The position numbers and the translations under genes were made by a program. Positions 9,311 through 16,104 of a DNA stretch of 16,108 bases are shown in pieces (within the stretch, counting starts at the first letter, position 1; every line of letters starts with the position of its first letter). The stretch comes from Candidatus Peribacteria bacterium (GTDB taxonomy: Bacteria > Patescibacteria > JAEDAM01 > Absconditabacterales > Absconditicoccaceae). Location of the stretch: NCBI GenBank assembly GCA_031261265.1, contig JAISKI010000017.1, positions 1 to 16,108 on the forward strand, read 5' to 3'. The notes under the pieces were generated by a model. The model had not been told where the DNA came from. It worked only from the letters and a program-made list of their open reading frames with translations, and searched no databases.

Positions 9311-10420
9311 ATGAACTTCTCTAGTTTTCTTACATGAAAAACTTCTTCTCTTCGTAAAGAGATTGCTACTAAATGAACTACTGGTGCTGTAGCTCAGGTT
9401 TTTGCTAGTGCTAATAAAAAGGAGAGAAAAATCCTTGGCTCTGACCTTACTACTGAGGAATATACAACATTATTGAGTGAAAAATATAAAAAAGCTGAGG
9501 ATGCTGGTTTTTGTAGAGGGATAGAATTACCTGATGAAATGAGTGCGGTAAGTTTTTCTTATATCCCTCTTTCTACCTGTGACTTTGCTTACATAGTGTC
9601 TGATATTGTAAAACAAGGAGACTTTAGTCAAAAAAGTTTTATAGATGTGGGATGTGGGGTTCCAATTTACTCTGATTTTATGAAAGATTTAGGATGTAAA
9701 GAGGCACATGGATTGGAATATAATACTAAAATAATTAAGACAGTAGCTCCTTATTATCCGGATATAGAACTTCATGTAGGTGATATGCTTAAGTATCAGG
9801 ACTATGGGAAATACGATATTTTGTATAGCTATAATCCTTTGCGTAATAGCCAAAGAATGGATGATGCATTGCTTCTGATTATGGAGCAGATGAAGATTGG
9901 CTCTGTACTGTATTTTGTTCCTGCTACCGTTTCTCTTAATTTAGAAATGTGGGGCTTTGAAAGGCTTACTAATCATAATATTCATAATGTTTTTAAATTT
10001 TATAAATTTACAAAGATATTACCTTTTCAACAAATGATACAAGGGCGTATTGATCGCATTTCCCCCTTTTTAGAAGTGATAAGATATTATGTTGATGATG
10101 GATACAAAGGAGCTATTGAACAATGGGAGGAAAAGGAGATGTCTATGTTTCTTTCACTTCTTTCTTATCTTGATAGTTTTTCTCTTGAAGAGAAAAAGAA
10201 ATTGATATTGGAAATTGAAAGATATATACCTATAATTGACGAATATTATGAATTAGTACCTTATGTTTCTTTAGATACATTGCGTGATTTTTTAAAATCG
10301 CTCCCTTATAGTTTTCGATGTTTAGAAGAAAGATTATGAGCCAAACTTGGATTATTTCTAATTAGAGATCTTTTGGAGAAAAGTCTTGAAATTTCAGGAA
10401 ATATAGAGGAAATAGAATAA
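9311..10420 (+). CDS. SAM-dependent methyltransferase, substrate unknown
   Basis: 369 aa with UGA glycines at codons 9, 22 and 343 (9335, 9374 and 10337); stop TAA. The Rossmann-type SAM pocket is visible: motif I Asp-Val-Gly-Cys-Gly (112-116), an acidic strand-end Gly-Leu-Glu-Tyr-Asn with Glu136, Val-Gly-Asp-Met (156-159) and Tyr-Asp-Ile-Leu-Tyr-Ser-Tyr-Asn-Pro-Leu (168-177). The Asn-Pro-Leu is reminiscent of, but not identical to, the Asn-Pro-Pro-Tyr-type motif of amino-group methylases. About 110 residues precede the fold, and a long charged helical tail follows from about 250. I chose ATG 9311 because a consensus promoter sits just upstream and the frame is open to there under UGA=Gly; a standard-code reading would begin at the TTG at 9473. 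It could act on protein, nucleic acid or a small molecule. The Clp ATPase gene follows 96 bp later. Confidence 0.75.
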
Positions 10421-10516
10421 TTTTTGTTCGCAAAAGAAAAATTGAAGATTTACTTGAAATTTGGTCTCAGATTTTTACACTGATAGCACCTATTTAAATT
10501 TGATGCTATATTTTTC

Positions 10517-13120
10517 ATGCAAAAACCTACCCAAATATTCACCCCAGATGCTCTCTTCAGCTTTCAAAATGCTCAAACGATCTCACCTTTTTTGGGTGTT
10601 CCAGCATCATCCATTCTCACAGCTGAGACTATTTTTTGGGGAAGTTATGCTTTCATTAGGGAAAGTGATCAATTTCAGACTTTTTCTACTATGCTCTGAC
10701 TTCAGCAGGCAAAAGCTTTGGACCAATACTATCAAGAGCATTTTCATGAGATGATCAAAGAAAAAACTCTGGCAAATACGGGGAGTGTAGATATTGAGCA
10801 AAATTTTAATGAAATAATGCTCACCTACAAAAAGGATCTACATATCGAACACATTGATTTTTGTTTCCTATTTTATCTCTCTTTTTCTCATTTGTCCAAT
10901 GAATCTCAGGTTTTTCAACTCTTCGCTAGAGATCAAATTGATCCAAAAAGCTGTATGGAAAACTGCAAAAACCTGCTCTTAAATCCTCTTTCTCGTCAAC
11001 AGGGAGTATTTGCATTTTTAAAAATTTTGAATACAATTTTTGCACAATTACATTTAGACCCTAATACTATTACCAAAATGCAAATCAACATCAACGACAA
11101 TCTCGAAAATCTTGAGAAATTCCTCGACAGCGTGGAAAGTGAAATTAGTTTAGAAGCTGAACAAAATGGAGATACTTCCTCTAGTACTGCGACAGCTACC
11201 AAGAAAAAAGAAGAAAAAAAGCTGAATATCGAATATTTTGGTACGGATTTGACTAAAGAAAGTAAGGATGGCTTTATCGATCCTATCATTGGAAGAGATC
11301 AGGAAATCAATCAAGTGATTTATACGCTTTTGAGAAAAACGAAAAATAATCCACTGCTCATTGGAGAGCCAGGAGTAGGGAAAACTGCGATTGTAGAAGG
11401 GCTCGCTCAAAGGATTATTGCGGGGACGGTTCCTGATAAATTGAAAGGAAAGAAGATTTTCCTTTTGGATATGGGGACGATCGTGGCAGGTACGAAGTAT
11501 CGTGGAGAATTTGAGAGTAGGATGAAAGCGATTCTCGAAGAAGCGACCGATCCAACCAATAATATCATTTTATTCATCGATGAACTTCATACTATTATCG
11601 GAGCAGGGGGACAAGAACACAATGATGCTGCACAGATGTTGAAACCGCTGTTATCCAGAGGAAAAATAAAGCTGATCGGAGCTACAACCTTTGATGAATA
11701 TCAGAAAGTCATCGAAAAAGATGCTGCCTTGAAGAGAAGATTCCAAGAAGTGGTGGTAAATGAGCCAGATGGAGCGACTACTGAGCAAATCATTCAAGGT
11801 TTGAGACAAACGTATGAAGACTTTCATGGAGTACAGATTTTAGATGAAGCAATTACTGCTGCAATTAGTCTCTCCAAGAGATATATTCTCAATAAACAAC
11901 TTCCTGATAAAGCTCTTGATATTTTGGATGAAGCCTGTGCCAGAGAAAGTACGATGCAAGAAAAGCTTGAGAGCGATGATAGCTACAAAAAAACAGAGAA
12001 GAAAGTGGAAGTGATTGAGAAAAAAATTGAAAAAGCTATTACCGAACAGGATTATTTCCTTGCCGCTGAATTAAAAGAACAGGAAGAAAAGCTGAAAAAG
12101 GAATTACATACGATCAGAAACCACAAAAATATTCCAACGCATTTGAGGAGTACGATCGATGCAAAAGATATTGGAAATGTGTTGGCAGAAAAGACAGGAA
12201 TCCCCGTAAACATCGTGAATGAAGATGAAATCACCAAACTTAGAAGACTGGATGAAACTCTGAAAGAGAGTTTGATCGGACAAGATGAAGCGGTGGACGC
12301 GGTAGTGAGGACACTTACAAGAAGTAGACTTTCTATGATTAGCAAAAAAAAGCCGATTGGTTCATTCTTGTTTCTGGGACCTTCAGGAGTAGGAAAAACT
12401 TATCTAGCAAAGCTCATCGCAAAAGACTATTTTGGAGATGAAAATGCAATGATCAGATTTGATATGTCTGAATTTATGGAAAAATATTCTGTCAGCAAAC
12501 TTATCGGTTCTCCTGCTGGATATGTGGGATTTGATGAAGGAGGAGGCTTGACGGAAGCAGTCAGAAGAAAACCATATTCCGTGGTGCTTTTCGATGAAAT
12601 TGAGAAGGCTTCGCCAGATGTTTTGAATATTTTATTGCAACTTCTGGATGAAGGGCAATTGAAAGATAGTAAAGGAAGATTGATTGACTTCAAGTCTACG
12701 ATTATCGTGATGACGAGTAATATCGGAAGTGAAGAATTCTCCAAAAAGCAGGTAAATATTGGATTCTCTACGGGGACGGAAAAAGAGATGGACGAAAAAA
12801 GTTTTGATCAGATCAAAGAGAGGATTACGGATCAGCTTAAAAACTATTTGACTCCAGAGCTTCTAAATAGAATTGATCATAAAGTGATCTTCAAACCGCT
12901 CAGCAAAGGGAACTTGACCAACATTTTCAATCATCAGCTTTCAGCCTTTTTGGAGGTATGGAAAGCAAACGAAAGTGTAAAATTACCAAAATTCAATAAA
13001 AAGCAGATTGAGGAAATTATTGAGAAGATTTATGATCCACAATACTGAGCGAGACCTATCGAGAGGTATATTCAGAATGATATTGAGGGAGAATTGATCA
13101 AGGAAGTATTGGGAAAGTAG
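10517..13120 (+). CDS. clpC: ClpC-type AAA+ unfoldase with ClpP-docking loop
   Basis: 867 aa, with UGA glycines at codons 61 (10697) and 844 (13046); stop TAG. The protein has two AAA+ modules: Walker A Gly-Glu-Pro-Gly-Val-Gly-Lys-Thr (283-290) with Walker B Asp355-Glu356, and Gly-Pro-Ser-Gly-Val-Gly-Lys-Thr (621-628) with Asp693-Glu694. Between them is a short coiled-coil middle segment with a UVR-like stretch (Asp-Tyr-Phe-Leu-Ala-Ala-Glu-Leu-Lys), as in ClpC, not the long ClpB middle domain. Ile748-Gly749-Phe750 is the tripeptide that docks ClpP in ClpA, ClpC and ClpX and is missing from disaggregase ClpB. The end Tyr-Gly-Ala-Arg-Pro-Ile is the conserved sensor-2 region, its Gly encoded by UGA. 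The first about 240 residues only faintly resemble the Clp N-domain. It should unfold proteins for ClpP; no clpP lies in the window. Confidence 0.9.
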
Positions 13121-13121
13121 A

Positions 13122-13141
13122 GGAGGATTTCGGAGGATTTC
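13122..13141 (+). repeat. two tandem copies of a 10-bp unit
   Basis: GGAGGATTTC occurs twice back to back just after the clpC stop, followed by a degenerate third copy (AGAAGATTTA). The repeat contains no hairpin and no gene. It may be replication slippage; a similar purine-rich repeat occurs at 14328-14363. Confidence 0.6.
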
Positions 13142-13158
13142 AGAAGATTTACAGATTA

Positions 13159-13196
13159 AAAAATCCGTTCAAGCCTAATAAGCCAGACGGATTTTT
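13159..13196. terminator. bidirectional intrinsic terminator
   Basis: AAAAATCCGT (13159-13168) pairs with ACGGATTTTT (13187-13196) as a perfect 10-bp stem with an 18-nt loop. The arms carry an A run on one side and a T run on the other, so both strands give a stem ending in U's. It lies 38 bp after clpC (+) and 33 bp after the end of the small convergent gene (13230-13457, -), and probably ends both. Confidence 0.85.
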
Positions 13197-13229
13197 GTAA
13201 TCCTGCAATCTCTTCATTCTTGTAATCTC

Positions 13230-13457
13230 CTAAGCAATCCATGCCTCATATTCTTCTTTTGTGAGGCGTTGTATAGAGGCAATTACAACTGAACATTTTC
13301 CAAAAAAGTTTTTTTCTAAATCTTTCTCTAAGAAAGAGGTTAATTCTTTTCTGTTTGGAAATACACCATTTATCTTTATGGTCGTATTTCCCGAACCAAA
13401 ACTCATCCCATCATGAGCATAACTATACGATGCGAAGAAATAATTTAATTTTTCCAT
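13230..13457 (-). CDS. small conserved-looking hypothetical protein (75 aa)
   Basis: 75 aa with no UGA; stop TAG. The start is fixed by an in-frame TAA a few codons upstream. The protein begins Met-Glu-Lys-Leu-Asn-Tyr-Phe-Phe-Ala-Ser-Tyr, has Gly-Ser-Gly-Asn-Thr-Thr-Ile and Phe-Pro-Asn-Arg-Lys-Glu-Leu, and ends Thr-Lys-Glu-Glu-Tyr-Glu-Ala-Trp-Ile-Ala. By eye this pattern (aromatic beta strand, Gly-Asn-Thr strand, helix, then Ile-x-x-Leu-Thr-Lys-Glu-Glu-Tyr) resembles small proteins from Bacteroides mobile elements, but I cannot confirm homology. No catalytic residues are apparent. It has a good promoter (13529-13556) and a bidirectional terminator downstream, so it is a complete single-gene unit. 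Confidence 0.75.
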   Translation of the reverse strand: MEKLNYFFASYSYAHDGMSFGSGNTTIKINGVFPNRKELTSFLEKDLEKNFFGKCSVVIASIQRLTKEEYEAWIA

Positions 13458-13461
13458 TTTA

Positions 13462-13521
13462 TTAATTTTTTACTTTTTCTGACGTTAGGACTAGGCATTC
13501 TTGGCTTTGTTCCCTCATCAT
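13462..13521 (-). CDS. possible 19-codon leader peptide
   Basis: A minus-strand reading frame ATG-ATG-AGG... runs 19 codons to TAA at 13462-13464 and stops 4 bp before the ATG of the 75-aa gene. Its first ATG coincides with the predicted transcription start (about 6-8 nt past the TATAAT at 13529-13534), so it would be leaderless. It could couple translation to the downstream gene, or the frame may be chance. Confidence 0.3.
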   Translation of the reverse strand: MMREQSQECLVLTSEKVKN

Positions 13522-13528
13522 TGTTTAC

Positions 13529-13556
13529 ATTATATATATATTGATATAAAAGTCAA
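13529..13556 (-). promoter_or_regulatory. promoter for the 75-aa gene
   Basis: On the minus strand TTGACT (13556-13551), a 16-bp spacer and TATAAT (13534-13529) form a near-consensus promoter. Transcription would begin near 13522, giving a leader of about 65 nt before the ATG at 13457. On the opposite strand the same AT tract also offers TTTACA and TATAAA facing right with a 15-bp spacer. Confidence 0.7.
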
Positions 13557-13607
13557 TAGAAAATGAAAGAATATTTATCTTGATTACTGATGGATAATTT
13601 TAATTAT

Positions 13608-13871
13608 TTAGAGATAGAGGTATGAACTGATTATAAAGCTCTTTGCAATAAAAAAAATGGATTCCCTGACTCAGAAAATCCACTTATTTTTTCAATAGTA
13701 TACGCTACCATTTCGGGATTTTCTCTTATCGAGATTCCACTCGGTATCGTAATCGTTTTTTGCCTGCAAAAGCTGATTTTCGTGTTCAGCTTTCTCTTTT
13801 TCTGACATTTTGGAGGTGTTTTTTTCTATAAGCTCCTGCCAGATGAGGTACGTTTTATCTACTGCATCCAT
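13608..13871 (-). CDS. small hypothetical protein, end uncertain (59 or 87 aa)
   Basis: The frame begins at ATG 13871, 11 bp after the stop of the small gene upstream. It encodes a charged, helix-forming protein (Leu-Ile-Trp-Gln-Glu-Leu-Ile-Glu-Lys, then Glu-Lys-Glu-Lys-Ala-Glu-His). A UGA at 13692-13694 follows residue 59, directly before a strong minus-strand terminator hairpin. Under UGA=Gly the frame runs through that hairpin to TAA at 13608-13610 (87 aa). A competing plus-strand frame (13563-13877, 104 aa with three UGAs, strongly hydrophobic) covers the same DNA. I prefer the minus frame because its composition is soluble-protein-like and it follows another gene. I recognise no family. 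Confidence 0.38.
13650..13692 (-). terminator. terminator hairpin, mainly minus strand
   Basis: TGGATT (13658-13663) and AATCCA (13677-13682) form the stem; the interior adds CTG/CAG around a 3-nt loop. On the minus strand it runs into eight T's (13657-13650), a good intrinsic terminator. On the plus strand a T6 run follows after four bases, so it may also work in that direction. Confidence 0.6.
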
Positions 13872-13882
13872 ACCTAATCCAA

Positions 13883-14089
13883 TTAATAGAACATTTCACT
13901 ATGTCCTCCAGAAAATTCCCAACCCCTCTCATTGGAGGTGTTCTCATGTCCACCAAAGGGGTCGAGAAAGGCACTTCCACTTCTCTCGTTTTGTACTTCG
14001 TACATTTTTGGCATACTTCCGCCATTGGGGATTATGCTCGTTTCTTTTTTGTCTTCGTCCATATTTATTATATTTATATTATTGTCCAT
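13883..14089 (-). CDS. small hypothetical protein (68 or 59 aa)
   Basis: A minus-strand frame ending in TAA at 13883-13885. Two starts are possible: ATG 14089 (68 aa), which sits inside a palindrome overlapping the likely -10, or ATG 14062 (59 aa, beginning Met-Asp-Glu-Asp-Lys-Lys), which fits the predicted transcript start near 14085 better. The sequence is hydrophilic and glycine-rich, with Ile-Pro-Asn-Gly-Gly-Ser-Met-Pro and Asp-Pro-Phe-Gly-Gly-His-Glu, then Gly-Gly-His-Ser-Glu near the end. Codons show the usual purine-first bias of coding DNA. Plus-strand frames over the same bases look like antisense shadows (long hydrophobic runs). I recognise no family. Upstream is a promoter with an operator-like palindrome; downstream is another small frame 11 bp away. 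Confidence 0.5.
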   Translation of the reverse strand: MDNNINIINMDEDKKETSIIPNGGSMPKMYEVQNERSGSAFLDPFGGHENTSNERGWEFSGGHSEMFY

Positions 14090-14100
14090 ATACTATATGG
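14086..14100. promoter_or_regulatory. 15-bp palindrome, operator-like
   Basis: CCATATACTATATGG is a perfect palindrome of two 7-bp arms around one central base. It overlaps the proposed -10 (minus strand TATAGT, 14097-14092) and the first possible ATG of the small gene at 14089. A dimeric repressor bound here would block transcription, and autoregulation is the simplest model. Confidence 0.5.
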
Positions 14101-14119
14101 ATTTTAGTATAGAAATCAA
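14092..14119 (-). promoter_or_regulatory. candidate promoter for the small gene pair
   Basis: On the minus strand TTGATT (14119-14114), a 16-bp spacer and TATAGT (14097-14092) face the small frames at 14089-13608. Transcription would start near 14085, which favours the inner ATG at 14062. Confidence 0.5.
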
Positions 14120-14169
14120 CCTCAATATTGGACTAAAAAACGCTTGTAATTTTCTCTGTTTTCTTTACT

Positions 14170-14306
14170 CTTTCCCTTAGGCTAAATAGTTCGCGAGTGG
14201 GCAGATTATCTAAATTTCCTACCGACCTCAAGGGAGCCGGTATTCCCGCAGCTACTGTGGGACGAGCTACCCACCTTATGATTAGGGGGAAAGGTATGTC
14301 TATTTA
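14170..14306 (+). ncRNA. candidate structured RNA, class unknown
   Basis: A locally GC-rich block in AT-rich DNA folds into nested helices. P1 is CTTTCCCTT (14170-14178) with GGGGGAAAG (14285-14293). P2 is GTGGG plus AG (14197-14204) with CT plus CCCAC (14267-14274). P3 is TACCG plus CTC (14220-14229) with GAG plus CGGTA (14234-14242). P4 is TCCCGCAG (14244-14251) with CTGTGGGA (14255-14262) around a 3-nt loop. TAAATAG (14183-14189), inside P1, can also pair with CTATTTA (14300-14306), outside it, which would form a pseudoknot. A T6 run follows at 14318-14323. It is not a tRNA, and I could not match it to a riboswitch, RNase P, SRP RNA, 6S RNA or tmRNA signature. The strand is uncertain because helices also form on the complement. 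Confidence 0.42.
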
Positions 14307-14327
14307 CGGCTATTTGGTTTTTTAGAT

Positions 14328-14363
14328 AAGATTCCAGAAGATTTGAAAAGATTCCAGAAGATT
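14328..14363 (+). repeat. 16-bp direct repeat, 20-bp period
   Basis: AAGATTCCAGAAGATT occurs at 14328-14343 and again at 14348-14363, separated by TGAA. It lies just after the candidate RNA. It could be slippage or a tandem protein-binding site. Confidence 0.65.
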
Positions 14364-14491
14364 ATTTGGATTAGAGGGGGAAGTAAGCAATGCAAGGAGT
14401 GTCGAGGGAATTGCTGGAGAATTAGCTAGTCTCTTAAAAAAGAGGAGAGAGGTGGAGGGTGAAAAAGGGATTATTTTAGAGTATACATAAG

Positions 14492-14785
14492 ATGAAAAAG
14501 ATCAATGAGACATTTATCTGTATTCAATGCTGAAGGGAAGTGCCTTTGGCGAAAAGGACGTGTAGAAATCATTGCCCTTTTTGTTTTACCTCCTTGCATG
14601 TAGATGGGGAAGTCCCCGGAGATAGAGCTTCGAGCTGTGGAGGAAAAATGGTTCCTATCGCCTATGAGCTAAAAAATTCTGACTATAAAATTCTTTTCCG
14701 CTGTGAAAAATGTGGGAAACAACATTGGAATAAAAGGGCAGAAGATGATGAAATGGTACATATTGTTTTGACTCCTCCGCTTTAA
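14492..14785 (+). CDS. RNHCP zinc-ribbon domain protein
   Basis: 97 aa including one UGA glycine (codon 14, 14531-14533); stop TAA. The domain is named for its Arg-Asn-His-Cys-Pro motif, present here at 25-29. Cysteines are Cys10-x2-Cys13-Gly, Cys24, Cys28-x2-Cys31, then Ser-Leu-His-Val-Asp, Pro-Gly-Asp-Arg-Ala and a final Arg-Cys-x2-Cys-Gly, all typical of the family. The UGA supplies the Gly right after the first Cys pair, so a standard-code start at GTG 14540 would lose the first zinc knuckle. A TATACA lies 4 bp before the ATG, so a leaderless transcript is possible, but the -35 is poor. The biochemical role of the family is unknown to me; nucleic-acid binding is a guess. capA follows 16 bp later, probably in one operon. 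Confidence 0.9.
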
Positions 14786-14801
14786 TTTTTTTTCTGCTCT
14801 G

Positions 14802-16007
14802 ATGAAACAAAAACTCCTTTTTCTCTCTTTCTTACTGATTTTTCTTTCTGTGGGGGTACTTGTTGCAGATACTTTTGTGAAATCTGCTGATCTTCCGTAT
14901 TCCGAGAAGCCTTTAGTTTCTTCAGCTTTTTCTCCTACTTCATCTTCTTCTTTGCAGACAAAGGAGCTTTTTCCTTCTTTTTATCTGGTGGCAGGAGGAG
15001 ATATTATGTTTTCTCGTAATATTGGCTATTACAATAAAAAGCTGGGCTATGATCGTATTTTTGGTTCTGGGCAATTCAATCCTGTTTCTAAATTTTCTCA
15101 CTGTATTTCTGATACCTGTCTGCTTTTTTTTAATTTGGAGAGTTTGTTTCATCCCAAAGATAACGATATCCAAATGGGAGGATTCACCTTCAGAGCAAAT
15201 GTAGATAATATCGAAGTGCTCAAAGAGCTTCGCAAGCCTTCTCCTACTCAGATAACTTCATGAGGACGAATTTTCCCTCTTCTGCTTTCTCTAGCAAATA
15301 ACCATACAATTAATGTGGGATATGAAGGGATGATTGCTACTCAAGACACTCTTCATATGGGAGGAGATATTGAACATATCGGAGCAGGGACTACTCCTGA
15401 GCAAGCTCATGCTTTTTTCGTGATGGAACCTTCAGCAGGGCTAAAAATATGTGCTCAAGCCTATTCGTATGAGGGAAAAGAAGATATAAAAGTCTGATGA
15501 GGAAAAATCTCTCGAAATCCTTTGACGGAGCATGGAATCCTTGCAGATTTAGAGGAGATGAAAGCCTTAGCTTGTGATGTGAAAATACTCTCCCTTCATC
15601 GAGGGGCAGAATATAGACTTCATCCCAATCAGCGACAGAAAAATCTGGCTCATACGTTGATTGAGCAGGGAGCGGATTTAATTTTGGGAGGACATTCCCA
15701 TGTGCCAGGAGAGATTGAGCAATATCAGGGAAAATATATTTTCTATTCCTTTGGGAATTTTATCTTTGATCAGGGGCGAGGGAAAAAGGCTACTGAGGCA
15801 GGATTTGACTATATTTTTGATTATGCTCTTCATCGCAAGACCGTGCCTACTTATATTTCTATGCTCGCAGGATTCAAGTTTGTGAAATTTCCGAGTGGAG
15901 TGAAGATTTTGCGAGACCAGCTAGAAATGAGTACGATGACCGATGGGGTTCATCAGCCTTTAGACGAGCAGACGAAATCGGCGATTGTGCCATTGCTGTC
16001 CAAATAA
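14802..16007 (+). CDS. capA: CapA-family metallophosphatase-like protein
   Basis: 401 aa with UGA glycines at codons 154, 232 and 233, the last two adjacent and followed by GGA to give three Gly; stop TAA. Residues 1-22 form an uncleaved-looking membrane anchor or signal, followed by a Ser-rich linker. The calcineurin-like metal site of the PGA_cap family is complete: Gly-Gly-Asp67-Ile-Met-Phe-Ser-Arg, Asn-Leu-Glu-Ser, Ala-Asn-Asn-His (165-168), Leu-His-Arg-Gly-Ala-Glu-Tyr (265-271), Gly-Gly-His-Ser-His (296-300), and Tyr-Ser-Phe-Gly-Asn-Phe-Ile-Phe-Asp. Relatives take part in poly-gamma-glutamate capsule synthesis or act on cell-envelope polymers; no capB, capC or capE partner is visible, so a capsule role is not shown. 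It is predicted to face the outside. Confidence 0.92.
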
Positions 16008-16082
16008 AAACCAGATTATAGGAATTAAAAAAGTGTTTGTTGGATTGGTCCATACCTAGCATATTGTGAGATTGTTGTTAGG

Positions 16083-16104
16083 TTTTGGGGCGTTAGCCCC
16101 AAAA
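16083..16104. repeat. 9-bp inverted repeat near the window end
   Basis: TTTTGGGGC (16083-16091) and GCCCCAAAA (16096-16104) enclose GTTA. On both strands the stem is followed by A's or mixed bases, not a T run, so it is not a textbook terminator, although the A/T ends of the stem could let it work after capA. No gene is visible in 16008-16108; the segment is otherwise featureless. Confidence 0.55.

Larger units (their letters stand above)
14137..14490 (+). pseudogene. possible decayed coding remnant
   Basis: One plus frame is open from 14137 to 14322, is broken by a single TAG (14323-14325), and stays open (one UGA) to TAA 14488-14490, one base before the RNHCP start. Both halves read like protein: Lys-Gly-Ala-Gly-Ile-Pro-Ala-Ala-Thr-Val-Gly-Arg in the first, Ser-Val-Glu-Gly-Ile-Ala-Gly-Glu-Leu-Ala-Ser-Leu-Leu in the second. 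There is no start codon at the left edge. The minus strand over the same GC-rich block also gives a protein-like stretch, and the block folds well as RNA, so this call is tentative. Confidence 0.22.

Noticed and set aside
13810..14180. Several overlapping plus-strand frames of 68-100 codons
   Set aside because: Long hydrophobic runs typical of antisense shadows of the hydrophilic minus-strand small gene at 13883-14089.
14228..14262. Resemblance to part of the cobalamin riboswitch core
   Set aside because: Only scattered similarity (GGGA, CCGGT, CCCGC, CTGT); the diagnostic B12-box arrangement is missing and no cobalamin gene follows.
14197..14275. tRNA-sized fold with a stem closing 78 nt
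   Set aside because: The T-loop, anticodon arm and spacing to the acceptor end do not fit a tRNA, and there is no TTCGA-type loop.
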